A stretch of 16,094 nucleotides of DNA. Source: Thermoplasmata archaeon. GTDB lineage: Archaea > Thermoplasmatota > Thermoplasmata > Thermoplasmatales > Thermoplasmataceae. The notes under the pieces were generated by a model. That model saw only the letters and a list, made by a program, of their open reading frames with translations, did no database searches and was not told the origin of the DNA. The DNA is taken from NCBI GenBank assembly GCA_021797265.1, contig JAJZZZ010000016.1:1-16094 (forward strand). The letters are read 5' to 3'. Shown one piece after another: positions 6,508 through 13,783 of the stretch. Made by a program: the position numbers and the translations under genes. How positions within the stretch are numbered: position 1 is the first letter of the stretch; each line of letters begins with the position of its first letter.

Positions 6508-6580
6508 AGCCGCTGGAGGGATTTGAACCCCCGACCTGCTGATTACGAATCAGCTGCTCTACCTGCTGAGCTACAGCGGC
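6508..6580 (-). tRNA. tRNA-Thr (anticodon CGT)
   Basis: A full cloverleaf is visible on the minus strand: acceptor GCCGCTG (6580-6574) pairing with CAGCGGC (6515-6509), D-arm with GCTC/GAGC, anticodon stem GCTGA/TCAGC around the loop TTCGTAA (anticodon CGT, reading ACG codons), a five-base variable region, and T-arm GGGGG/CCCTC around TTCAAAT. The discriminator is U (position 6508), as usual for archaeal tRNA-Thr. No CCA is encoded and no intron is seen. This is the live attachment site of the island: truncated copies of its 3' half occur at 5420 and 4001 in the same orientation. Confidence 0.96.
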
Positions 6581-6603
6581 ATAATGGGATAATAAGCGGA
6601 TGA

Positions 6604-6611
6604 ATTTTAAA
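6604..6611 (-). promoter_or_regulatory. TATA box of tRNA-Thr
   Basis: TTTAAAAT on the minus strand lies 24-31 bases before the first base of the mature tRNA, the ideal archaeal TATA distance. Confidence 0.6.
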
Positions 6612-6656
6612 TCTATGCGAAGGAGTGTGCATGGAGACTGTGGCAACAAACCATGA

Positions 6657-7691
6657 TCATAACCCGCCAAAGATCTGCTTCTTGACAGACTTCGGCATTA
6701 ATTTCGCAAGGGTAATGTACCTGTTTACAGACTTTGCGCCATTCTTATGTATTTTCCTGTGCAGTACGTGGTGTTTCATAAGCCATGGTTTTATCTCACT
6801 ATCCCATGTTGCCTGGTACTTGTTGAGATCTCCTGCAGCTACAGCCTCTCCTGCAGCTTTTCCTGACCAGAACGCTCCCTGGAGGCCTCCGGCAGTTGTG
6901 TTGAGGACAGCATTCACCATGTCGCCAGTATAAAGCCTGTTCTGTGAAACAACCGAGTCAGACGGCCTTGATAGGGGAATCTGATGAGCCATTGTGTGGA
7001 GCATCCTTCCCTTTATCTCAGGGAACTTTTCAGTGAACCTGTCAAGGACCGCCTTGGGTTGCTGTGAATTTACAGGGTAGAGGCAGACACCGACCTTTCT
7101 CGTATCGTCCGTATTTGCGAAGTCCCAGAAATACCCACCAGGTGCTAGGTCACTGAACCAGAGTATCATCTGGAAATCATCTCTTTTGGGCAGTTCTCTT
7201 ATTTCCTCATAAGCTACGAGAACGTTACTCCTGTCAAGCTTCTGCCCGAAAGCTGACTGGGGACCAGCAGCCATGATTATGTTTTCGGCAGTTATGCTGC
7301 CGTTATCCGTTGTCACGGTATTGCCGTCAATGGATTTCACCGGTGTGCGCAACTTAACATTGAGCTTGCCTGCGAATTCCTCTGAAAGATATTTCTCATA
7401 CCTTGTAAAATCATAAACAAGCCCGACCGGCCTGTCGAACTTCAGTGGAATATGCCTTCCAAGATCGGTCCTGAAGTCCATCGCCATTATCTCAGAGGCC
7501 ACGATGGAACTGTCGGTGGGCATTCCTATTCTCTTGACCCATTCAAGCGATACAGCTCCCGTTGATCTTACGGGAAGCCCAATTTCTTCCTTCCTGTCCA
7601 GAATTATATAACTCTTTCCGGCCCTCTCAAGTGAAGAACCGGCAGACAGACCTGCAGTTCCTGCTCCCACTATGACTGCATCGTAATCCAT
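6657..7691 (-). CDS. Geranylgeranyl reductase-family FAD-dependent oxidoreductase
   Basis: A flavoprotein of the geranylgeranyl reductase/p-hydroxybenzoate hydroxylase fold. From ATG 7691 it begins MDYDAVIVGAGTAGLSAG, the dinucleotide-binding Rossmann motif (GAGTAG, residues 9-14), with an acidic LDRKEE end to the second strand. The family's GGYFWDF motif is at 185-191 and the second FAD motif, GD, at 256-257, followed by TAGGLQGAFWSG. Relatives saturate the isoprenoid chains of archaeal membrane lipids. At 344 residues it is shorter than the characterised archaeal reductases, and the cysteine found in many members (P-x-R-C) is Ser here, so the substrate may differ. ATG codons at 7715 and 7721 are in frame, but the family N-terminus and the TTAAAATATG box overlapping 7720-7729 favour 7691 and a leaderless mRNA. 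It is single and divergent from the dehydrogenase gene. Confidence 0.82.
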   Translation of the reverse strand: MDYDAVIVGAGTAGLSAGSSLERAGKSYIILDRKEEIGLPVRSTGAVSLEWVKRIGMPTDSSIVASEIMAMDFRTDLGRHIPLKFDRPVGLVYDFTRYEKYLSEEFAGKLNVKLRTPVKSIDGNTVTTDNGSITAENIIMAAGPQSAFGQKLDRSNVLVAYEEIRELPKRDDFQMILWFSDLAPGGYFWDFANTDDTRKVGVCLYPVNSQQPKAVLDRFTEKFPEIKGRMLHTMAHQIPLSRPSDSVVSQNRLYTGDMVNAVLNTTAGGLQGAFWSGKAAGEAVAAGDLNKYQATWDSEIKPWLMKHHVLHRKIHKNGAKSVNRYITLAKLMPKSVKKQIFGGL

Positions 7692-7719
7692 TTTATTTCC
7701 TAGAAGGTCATTCATATAC

Positions 7720-7729
7720 ATATTTTAAC
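7720..7729 (-). promoter_or_regulatory. TATA box of the reductase gene
   Basis: TTAAAATATG on the minus strand is centred about 33 bases before ATG 7691. It predicts transcription from about 7697-7700 and overlaps the more upstream ATG at 7721, which argues against that ATG being used. Confidence 0.4.
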
Positions 7730-7858
7730 CTTCCGTAGATAGCTGTCGGCCGCATTCTGTAAACTATGGTTTTCAGCAATATAGCTATGGTGAGAGATTC
7801 TCTAAGTTTCCTCGCAGGATGCAGATTTATCATAGGTCATTCGAAAATTCACAGGTAA

Positions 7859-7870
7859 AAAACGTTTAAG
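7859..7870 (+). promoter_or_regulatory. TATA box of the alcohol dehydrogenase gene
   Basis: The sequence AAAACGTTTAAG ends about 23 bases before ATG 7893, consistent with a leaderless transcript starting at that ATG rather than at the in-frame ATG 7875. Confidence 0.4.
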
Positions 7871-7892
7871 TCAAATGACCGAATGTTCAGAC

Positions 7893-8842
7893 ATGAAGGC
7901 AATGGTTCTCGAGAAGCAGGAGAAGATAGAAAGAAAACCGCTTAAGTACACAAATGTGGAGAGTAAGGAGATAGCAAATGGGCAGATTCTTGTCAGAGTG
8001 CTGGCAAACGGCGTATGTCACAGTGATCTGCACATAGTCGAGGGTGATTTCCCCTCATTCCCGGGCATGAGATCGTTGGAGATGTTGTGGAATCCAAGAG
8101 CGAGATTGAGAAGGGCACAAGGGTCGGCATCGGCTGGTTCTACAATGCGTGCGGTAAATGTGATCAGTGCATATCCGGCCACGAAAATCTCTGCCCCAAC
8201 GCTCTGGTTTCCGGCATAAATGTGAAAGGCGGGTATGCGGAATATGCGGTTCTGGACGCCAATTATGTGACCCCAATTCCGGATAGCATAGGGAATATAG
8301 AGGCTGCACCTCTCTTCTGCGCAGGGATAACGGCATATTCTGAAGTCAGGAGGATTAACCCGTCCGTGAATGACAGGATAGCGGTCTTTGGAGTAGGAGG
8401 CCTTGCATTTTATGCAATTCAGATGATAGAGGCAATGGGGGCAAAGGCTGTGGCGGTGACAAGGTCGCATGCAAAAGTGGCCGAAGAGGCAGGAGCATCT
8501 GAAATAGTTGAGAAGCCCTCTGGCCAGTATGATGGTTCAATAGTGTTTGCTCCAAGCTCATCCCTGGTGAACGATGCTGTCTCAGCTGTCCGCAGCGGGA
8601 AGACTATCGTGATTCCGGCAGTGATGGGCAAAATCGAGATACCATTCTCCAGCTTCACCTGGGAGAAGAACATAACTAGCGTTGCCAGCGGCCTCAGGAA
8701 GGAAACAAGGGCAGTTCTGGACATGGCAGCCGGTTCAGGCCTGAAATCCATGGTTCACAGGAGAGGACTTTCGGAAGCAAATGAGGTTCTCTCAGAACTG
8801 AAGAACGGGCGGATAATAGGCAGGGCAGTCCTGGTACCATAA
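7893..8842 (+). pseudogene. Zinc-dependent alcohol dehydrogenase (MDR superfamily), one-base frameshift
   Basis: The protein is encoded in two frames. The first runs from MKAMVLEKQEKIERKP to GDFPSFPG; the second continues HEIVGDVVESKSEIEKG to the stop at 8842. The switch lies at about 8059-8066, in TTCCCGGGCATG: one extra C or G there would restore FPGHEIVGDVV. In the joined product (about 316 residues) the catalytic zinc ligands C42, H59 and C143 are present with E60, and the structural zinc cysteines C87, C90, C93 and C101 are complete. The Rossmann motif GVGGLA (about 167-172) precedes AVTRS, which hints at NADP. Members oxidise alcohols or reduce aldehydes. Apart from the single lost base the gene is well preserved, so the break is recent or a sequencing error. 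ATG 7875 is an alternative start. Confidence 0.85.
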
Positions 8843-8892
8843 TATCGGGCTGCCTGCATTACTGCAGTAACGGAAGAAAACTTCTAAAATCT

Positions 8893-9390
8893 CTATTCCT
8901 GGCTGACAATTTTTTTCATGTGCACAACTTTTCCCCAGAAGTCATCGTATTCCTCTTTTCCTGTGCTGGAGTATCCCAGTGAGGAATAATAATCAGTAAG
9001 GTCCTCAACAGCTTCAATAACTATTTCCGGGCAACCCAGCGGCTTTGCGATATAATCCTCCACAATCTGAATCATTTCAGCACCAACGCCTGAATTATGC
9101 ATTCCCTGAAGCTGGTTCCTTGAAAGCATCTCTATCACAATGCTCCGGGGATTGTTTTTGCCAGGGACAAATCTTAATACCACGACTCCCTTGAGAACAT
9201 TTCCGTTTCCCTCCGCCACGAGAACCAGGGTGTCCGGCTCTGTGCTCCATTCATAAAAATATTTCATGCTGTATGCCCTCATTTTACTGTCCTTTGTGAG
9301 AAAAGGTTTTCCCACGTCATCCCTGCGCATTAATCTAACTCCTGCAGGGAATCTCAGGGAAATATTATCATTGAGGCGAATCACTGGCAT
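8893..9390 (-). CDS. GNAT-family N-acetyltransferase
   Basis: A 165-residue protein with the GNAT order of elements: a central beta pair LVLVAEGNGNVLKGVVVLRF (about 55-74), strand SIVIEML (83-89) leading to an acetyl-CoA pyrophosphate loop NSGVGAEMI (99-107) with the degenerate GxG/A pattern, helix IQIVEDYIA, strand IVIEAVED and the characteristic C-terminal YYSSLGY (134-140). The substrate cannot be read from the sequence. It is monocistronic and converges on the alcohol dehydrogenase, with about 50 bases between the stops. ATG 9390 is the first start in the frame; no strong TATA box is evident upstream. Confidence 0.75.
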   Translation of the reverse strand: MPVIRLNDNISLRFPAGVRLMRRDDVGKPFLTKDSKMRAYSMKYFYEWSTEPDTLVLVAEGNGNVLKGVVVLRFVPGKNNPRSIVIEMLSRNQLQGMHNSGVGAEMIQIVEDYIAKPLGCPEIVIEAVEDLTDYYSSLGYSSTGKEEYDDFWGKVVHMKKIVSQE

Positions 9391-9481
9391 ACATTGGTCG
9401 TAACGCTTCTACTGCTCTTAATTGTTCTCATACCAGCTGAATTTTGTATTGCAGGCCATATAACCATATACCTGCTTTTAC

Positions 9482-9854
9482 GATCGTTTAAGCAGAAAGC
9501 CCACGGCTTAAGTCGTGGGATGAATGCGAAACCTATATATCTCGCAGTGGCATTGAAATTCAGGCATGAAAATCCCCATGCAGTGATTGATCCGGAAGGA
9601 CTTCGGCATGGGTTGGGAATGTCTCCGTTCTGCAGTCTGATCAGAGGAACGGGCAGAAGGCATATCCCCATTGCATGCAGACAGGGATGCATGCATGTGG
9701 ATCAGTGATACCCACAGAGGCGCAACTTTCAGGACTGGAAAGACGCCAGAACTCTGTAATAGGTTCTCGCAAAACTGTCATGACAGTGAGGGATGAAGGC
9801 GAAAACGGAGCAAAAGTGAGAACCCCACACGCTTTAGCTGTGGGAGTATGTCAG
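9482..9854. mobile_element. Miniature IS200/IS605-type element, copy 2 (373 bases, no transposase)
   Basis: Nearly identical to 4043-4456. The left hairpin is at 9500-9519 and the right hairpin at 9824-9844 (CCCACA, one bulged C, GC-TTTA-GC, TGTGGG), ending GAGTATGTCAG. It too is preceded by TTAC (9478-9481), the likely target and TAM motif, and has no target duplication. It lacks 39 bases present in copy 1 that are flanked there by direct repeats of GCATGAAA, plus a few single-base indels, for a net difference of 41. It lies between the GNAT gene and the NifX-type gene and interrupts neither. The guide-equivalent flank starts at 9855. No transposase or TnpB gene is encoded. Confidence 0.82.
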
Positions 9855-9881
9855 ACTGCCTAAGATGCAAAGCTGATATTC

Positions 9882-10307
9882 TCAATGCATATGTCTGTCG
9901 TGTTCATGGCCATGCTCATGGGTCGGCCCATCCATTTTTGGGAGCTTTCCATCAACCAGTGCTTTAATTGCCGTATCAACATGCATTCCCGCCCCAGAGT
10001 AGAGGACTGCCTTTCCCTTTGTAAAATTGAATGCCGGCGATCCAGCTTCAGCTACCACAATGGCGGTTGCCCCTTTCTCCATTGCAGATTTCAGCATCCA
10101 GATTCCCCTGGTGGTGGTTGCCGTAAGTGCCGGATTCTGGTACTCCTCAACAACCCTCGGCGCAGGCTCTGTCTCATAAATCTGGACTGTCTGCCCTTCT
10201 CCTGGACCCTCAACAATCAGATTGGTTTCAACAACTGCTACCTTCATGCCACAGTCATCGCGTCTGAGTACATTAAGTCCGCCTCTCATATGCAGGGAAG
10301 TATTCAT
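9882..10307 (-). CDS. NifX/NifB-type (Nitro_FeMo-Co domain) protein with His-rich tail
   Basis: A 141-residue protein of the dinitrogenase cofactor-binding fold (PF02579 type). Family features are the N-terminal strand MKVAVVETN (residues 21-29), RGIWMLKSAMEKGATAIVVAEAG (about 67-89) and the C-terminal KAVLYSGAGMHVDTAIKALVDGKLPK (about 98-123). No nitrogenase genes are nearby; archaeal stand-alone members are thought to bind iron-sulfur or metal centres, with unknown roles. The last 13 residues, T-H-E-H-G-H-E-H-D-R-H-M-H, carry six histidines, suggesting metal binding. ATG 10307 overlaps the stop of the upstream YrhK-like gene (ATGA), which supports it; ATG 10247 (residue 21) fits the family N-terminus better and is the alternative. 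The two genes are translationally coupled. Confidence 0.72.
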   Translation of the reverse strand: MNTSLHMRGGLNVLRRDDCGMKVAVVETNLIVEGPGEGQTVQIYETEPAPRVVEEYQNPALTATTTRGIWMLKSAMEKGATAIVVAEAGSPAFNFTKGKAVLYSGAGMHVDTAIKALVDGKLPKMDGPTHEHGHEHDRHMH

Positions 10308-11308
10308 TCACCTGATTGCGTTAATTCCGAAACCCTTCTGGAGCTCTTCTTCCTGCTGCGACTCAGGTGCAGCTGCATCACTATCTGTATAAGTGACCTT
10401 GCCACCAGCTGCGAGCTGCCTGTAATGAAAAGGTAGACGCCAAGCACATCATTTGCTCCAGCAAAGACACTGCTGGGGAAAAACTCGACACTGCCTATTA
10501 CAAACTCAAGTCCAAGGGAAAGATCATTGGCTATGCCAAGCCAGTAGTAGAATCTCTTGAGTCTTCTGGCTTCATTATGCCTTATGGTTCGCTCTAGGAA
10601 TGCCTGGCGTATCTGTTCATCAGTGTACAGGACTTTATTCTGTGTGGCCAGTGTTGGCAGAATGCCACTGGATATTGCGGAAATAAGCACATCAAGGGAG
10701 TTTTCATCCATGGATTCGATTATGGTCCCAATATTGCCATGAAATGAACCGGAATCCTCATCCCTGAGAACCTTGATGATGCTCAGGAACCAGTCCATTG
10801 AAAGCAACTGGTTCATGCTGACAGGACTGGCTGATCTCAAGGCAGTCTCCTGCTGGATTGCCCACCTGTTAACCGCTTCCGCCTGCAGAAAAAAATCTGA
10901 AGTCATGACGGCGTAGGCACAATTTTCCGATGTAATCCTGAGCATGGAGCCATGAGTTTCAATAATGGTCTCCAGGAGAGCGGCAGAAAACCTGTAACGT
11001 GCCATGAAAAGGATTAGGAAATTCCTGGCAAGATTATCTCCCGTTATTATATTCAACATGCGGGAAATCATTTTTTCCAGTGTTTCCGGTTCAGGATTGA
11101 AACTGAAGACTCCAAGGGGCCGAAATGGGGCTTCAGGCCCTGAATCTGAAATTATGCCGGCTGTTTTTATGGATTCCAATATGCTTTCCTCCGGCATCCC
11201 CAGAACCTTTGATGCAAAAGCCGAGAAACCTCCATTTGTCAATCCAGTGGGGATCTCTGAGCCATCCACAATCCTGCAGAGGTATCCCAGTTCATCGCTG
11301 ACATCCAT
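10304..11308 (-). CDS. Hypothetical protein with C-terminal YrhK-like membrane domain
   Basis: A 334-residue protein. The first 240 residues are mostly helical and soluble and match no family that I recognise. The C-terminal part (about 248-315) reads LKRFYYWLGIANDLSLGLEFVIGSVEF, then VLGVYLFITGSSQLVARSLIQI. This resembles the YrhK domain, a two-helix membrane unit with the pattern aromatic-W-L-x3-N-D-x-x-x-x-x-x-F-x-x-G-S and a second G-S helix. Membrane helices are predicted at about 257-277 and 288-308, with a basic tail (SRSRKKSSRR) on the cytoplasmic side. It overlaps the NifX-type gene by four bases and is probably expressed with it. Function unknown. Confidence 0.6.
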   Translation of the reverse strand: MDVSDELGYLCRIVDGSEIPTGLTNGGFSAFASKVLGMPEESILESIKTAGIISDSGPEAPFRPLGVFSFNPEPETLEKMISRMLNIITGDNLARNFLILFMARYRFSAALLETIIETHGSMLRITSENCAYAVMTSDFFLQAEAVNRWAIQQETALRSASPVSMNQLLSMDWFLSIIKVLRDEDSGSFHGNIGTIIESMDENSLDVLISAISSGILPTLATQNKVLYTDEQIRQAFLERTIRHNEARRLKRFYYWLGIANDLSLGLEFVIGSVEFFPSSVFAGANDVLGVYLFITGSSQLVARSLIQIVMQLHLSRSRKKSSRRVSELTQSGE

Positions 11309-11479
11309 TAATGCTCAAGTGAAGCATCGCATTTCTTAATTTCCATTAATACGGCCGTTTCTTTGGCAAAATGCCTGATTAATAGAAACGGAATCTCTGC
11401 CGGGCCATGGCCTCCAGGATAAATGGGAAATGAGAGATGACCGGCAGGCATTTATTGCGCTGCGAATGGCATATTTATC

Positions 11480-11806
11480 ACGATCTCCAGTCGCAAGGAA
11501 GCCCACTTCCTCAGATGTGGGAGGAATTGCGACACTTTTATGTGAAGTTGTGAGATGCATTTCCGGAAAACCTCCTGGCTTGCATGGGTTAAGCCTGAGG
11601 TTGCCTGAGGGATTCGGTGGTGACACCGAGGGCTGTACAGCATACGCCTCTGCCTGAGTGGTGAGGGCCATGCCATCCTGCGACATGACTGGTAAGGGTT
11701 GCTCCCCGAAGTCAGCTGGCCTATTGCGCTCCGTTCCTGAGAAGGGTTGCCATGCCAGCAAATCTGGAAGTGCAAGCCAACGTGCTTTAGTCGTTGGTGG
11801 TTGACA
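11480..11806. mobile_element. Third miniature IS605-like element, different subtype
   Basis: This fills most of the 560-base gap between the YrhK-like and MFS genes. The left end has a nested hairpin: inner arms CCCAC/GTGGG (11502-11521) inside outer arms GTCGCAA (11490-11496) and TTGCGAC (11527-11533). The right end has CCAACG (11777-11782) and CGTTGG (11792-11797) around a TTTA loop, then TGGTTGACA, a typical right end of IS605-type elements. A plus frame at about 11672-11803 (starting PSCDMTGKGCSPK) could be the tail of a degraded tnpB. No complete transposase exists. The sequence is not a copy of the elements at 4043 and 9482, although the hairpin-TTTA-hairpin plan is shared. The exact ends are uncertain because there is no second copy to compare. 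Confidence 0.55.
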
Positions 11807-11872
11807 ATGCGGCACCGATATGTTTTATCTCATCCGGCAGGTTCTCTTCCGCCATATGCCAGAAGATTTGAT

Positions 11873-13036
11873 TCAGGCCAGTGCAATCCGGGTATTCCTT
11901 CCAAGCCCTACAAGAAAGACCAGTGTTGAGATGGAAAAAAGCCCGAGGAACAGCCAGGCATATGTGTAGGATCCAGCCGAGCCCTGGACTATGATGCCGA
12001 ATATTAGTGGGATTACTGATCCGATACCTATCTGAATTGAATTGATCAGCCCTATATTCAGTGACATATACCTGCTGGATTTTTCAATGGACGCAACAAT
12101 GGCGTATTCCAGCGATATGATGACCGTGGCAATTATGCCCACCTCCACAACAATCCCCCAGTATTCCGCATGGCTGGCAGTTCCCATGAGCGCAACAGAA
12201 ATGCCCACTGCTATTACCAAAAGGATGGAGAGTTTTATTGGATTATACCGCCTGAACATTCCCGCTACGGTGCCCCCAACAACACCTGCCATGGGAACAA
12301 GCCCTCCCATTACACCTGCCGCAAATGAGCCAATTCCCACTGAGGATGCAAATGCCTTGAAATATTCCGGCAGGGTATAATTCAGTGACCAGAGCCCCAC
12401 AAGACCGATGCCTATGATCCAGATCTGCCTGTTCATCAGCCTTTTTCTCAGGCCTGAGAAGTCAAACTCCGGGTATACGCCAGTTTCCCTGATGAGGATG
12501 TTCAGCAGAATTGCAGATGCAAGTTCCAGTGAACCCGATATCAGGAAGTCGTACCTCCACCCAAGCAGTGACACAACGGGCGTGAATGCTATGATCCCGA
12601 TGCCTGCTCCAAGGTTGAAAGATGCATTGTAGTATCCTATGACAGACGTCAGGCTGCCGGTTGCAAGATCATTCAGCAGGGCAATGGCAGTGCTGAAGAA
12701 CATGGCAGCCCCCACGCCTACAGCAAATCTGAGTGCAAGAAGCACCTCAAATGAAGGCGAAACTGACGTGAGTATGGCGGCCACTGACATCAGGTAGAGC
12801 CCCATGAGTGCTGTCTTCCTTGCACCAATCCTTGATGCCACTATGCCGGCGGGAACCTGGAAAATTCCAGCTCCAACAAGAAAAAGTGACAGGGAAAGGG
12901 AAGTTTCAGCAAGTGATATTCCGTATGCATGGCCTATGGGCACCAGAGCGGGAGAAACGTTGTACCAGTTTACGGAATAGAATAGCCGGGCTGTTAGGAT
13001 AGCGCCTATACCAGTCCTGTTACCGGTGGATGACAT
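11873..13036 (-). CDS. Major facilitator superfamily (MFS) transporter
   Basis: A 387-residue polytopic membrane protein with about twelve hydrophobic helices in two halves and a basic central loop near residues 196-206 (SGLRKRLMNRQ). The loop between helices 2 and 3, GIVASRIGARKTALMG (about 64-79), is the MFS motif A. Helix 1 contains LFYSVNWYNVSPALVPIG, and Gly-rich helices 4 and 5 follow (VGVGAAMFFST, ASFNLGAGIGI). Such proteins move small organic ions or drugs across the cytoplasmic membrane by proton coupling; the substrate cannot be inferred. It is monocistronic and divergent from the RPA operon across about 110-130 bases. The start MSSTGNRTG gives a short cytoplasmic N-terminus, as usual. 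Confidence 0.88.
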   Translation of the reverse strand: MSSTGNRTGIGAILTARLFYSVNWYNVSPALVPIGHAYGISLAETSLSLSLFLVGAGIFQVPAGIVASRIGARKTALMGLYLMSVAAILTSVSPSFEVLLALRFAVGVGAAMFFSTAIALLNDLATGSLTSVIGYYNASFNLGAGIGIIAFTPVVSLLGWRYDFLISGSLELASAILLNILIRETGVYPEFDFSGLRKRLMNRQIWIIGIGLVGLWSLNYTLPEYFKAFASSVGIGSFAAGVMGGLVPMAGVVGGTVAGMFRRYNPIKLSILLVIAVGISVALMGTASHAEYWGIVVEVGIIATVIISLEYAIVASIEKSSRYMSLNIGLINSIQIGIGSVIPLIFGIIVQGSAGSYTYAWLFLGLFSISTLVFLVGLGRNTRIALA

Positions 13037-13135
13037 GCTTCGTTTCGGTATTTCCTGATGCTATTAATGATCAACTGCAACAGGCCTGACGTTTTGCCGT
13101 AGACTCCCCTGTGTCAATTCCATAAAAGTTGTGAA

Positions 13136-13145
13136 AAATAATATA
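13136..13145 (+). promoter_or_regulatory. TATA box of the RPA operon
   Basis: AAATAATATA is centred about 28 bases before ATG 13169, the ideal spacing for a leaderless start there, and overlaps the alternative in-frame ATG at 13145, making that ATG unlikely. Confidence 0.5.
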
Positions 13146-13168
13146 TGAATAGGAGCTATGTTTGTCCA

Positions 13169-13783
13169 ATGACATCAGTGGATAAGGGGCAGGTAATACA
13201 GTGGCTTGCCGGCGGGGATGAGACCTCAACAAATCTTGTTGACATTCCATGGAAGGTGAGGGACCTTGACAAATTCCTGGTTCTGGAAAGCGACAAGGTG
13301 CCATTTTCATTGTTCCTCTCATTTGAGGAGAAGACAGTTAAGATATTCTTCCGGACAGGCATTGAGACTGCCGTGCTGGAGAACCAGCCCAGGCTTGCCA
13401 TATACAGGACTTTGCTTCTCCTGAACAGGCAAATTGACCTGGTCAAGTTCATGCTTGACGGAATGAATGAAGAAGTAGTATCCCGTGTTGATCTCGAGCT
13501 CGAGGGCCTGACCAAGGCGGAACTCAATGAGGGATTAAACACTCTGCTTTCATCAATATACCTGATGATACGGGCGCTTAAGCTTGAGGAGCAGTTCCAG
13601 GCTGAGGTCACCCAGCGCATGGTTATGATGGTGCAGGACATGATAAATCAGGGAAAAAGCAGGGACGATATAGAGAATTATCTGGTGGCAAAGGTTGGAT
13701 TGAACAAGGAAGATGCTGAAATACTTCTCAACAAGCTAATTGGACAGACAGAAAGCAAGAACCAGAGTGGAATGTACGCATGA
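13169..13783 (+). CDS. Conserved archaeal protein of the RPA operon, possibly YbjN/chaperone-like fold
   Basis: A 204-residue soluble protein from ATG 13169 (212 if ATG 13145 is used). The N-terminal half (about residues 5-125) alternates strands and helices: VPFSLFLSFEEKTVKIFFRTGI, then PRLAIYRTLLLLNRQIDLVKFMLD, then VVSRVDLELEGLTKAELNEGLNTLLSSIYLM. That layout resembles YbjN and type III chaperone-like domains, which bind partner proteins; this is a fold guess, not a family assignment. A C-terminal helical part (about 135-190, SRDDIENYLVAKVGLNKEDAEILLNKLIG) looks like a UBA/SHOCT-like short helical domain. The stop overlaps the RPA start (ATGA), so it is coupled to RPA and may be an accessory factor. 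The start is supported by the TATA box at 13136. Confidence 0.65.
   Translation: MTSVDKGQVIQWLAGGDETSTNLVDIPWKVRDLDKFLVLESDKVPFSLFLSFEEKTVKIFFRTGIETAVLENQPRLAIYRTLLLLNRQIDLVKFMLDGMNEEVVSRVDLELEGLTKAELNEGLNTLLSSIYLMIRALKLEEQFQAEVTQRMVMMVQDMINQGKSRDDIENYLVAKVGLNKEDAEILLNKLIGQTESKNQSGMYA

Larger units (their letters stand above)
4001..6580. mobile_element. Composite integration island at tRNA-Thr(CGT)
   Basis: Three same-orientation copies of the tRNA-Thr 3' half mark this region: a decayed copy from 4001, a better copy from 5420 and the intact gene at 6508-6580. They divide it into two modules of about 1.4 and 1.1 kb. The first holds a miniature IS605-type element and vapBC; the second holds a secreted protein. 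The sequence is visibly more A+T-rich than the flanking housekeeping genes. Archaeal SSV-type integrases recombine at the anticodon loop to 3' end of tRNA genes and regenerate an intact tRNA next to the new element, pushing older scars outwards, which is the pattern seen. No integrase gene remains in the window, so these are probably relics or elements mobilised in trans. The outer limits are inferred. Confidence 0.6.

Noticed and set aside
4001..6580. A search for an integrase or recombinase gene in the tRNA-Thr island.
   Set aside because: No tyrosine-recombinase motif or other recombinase is visible in any frame; the modules lack their own integrase.
9465..9481. ACCTGCTTTTAC before copy 2 as a fourth tRNA-Thr fragment.
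   Set aside because: Only about a dozen bases resemble the tRNA, with a gap, and the similarity does not continue to either side; the shared TTAC target explains the essential part.
9394..9863. Plus- and minus-strand open frames over the second miniature element.
   Set aside because: They cover hairpins and element ends and are not shared in frame with copy 1, apart from the tnpB-tail-like remnant.
11336..11929. Open frames of 60 to 159 codons over the third miniature element.
   Set aside because: No protein family is recognisable and the frames read through the end hairpins, as expected of chance frames in a non-coding element.
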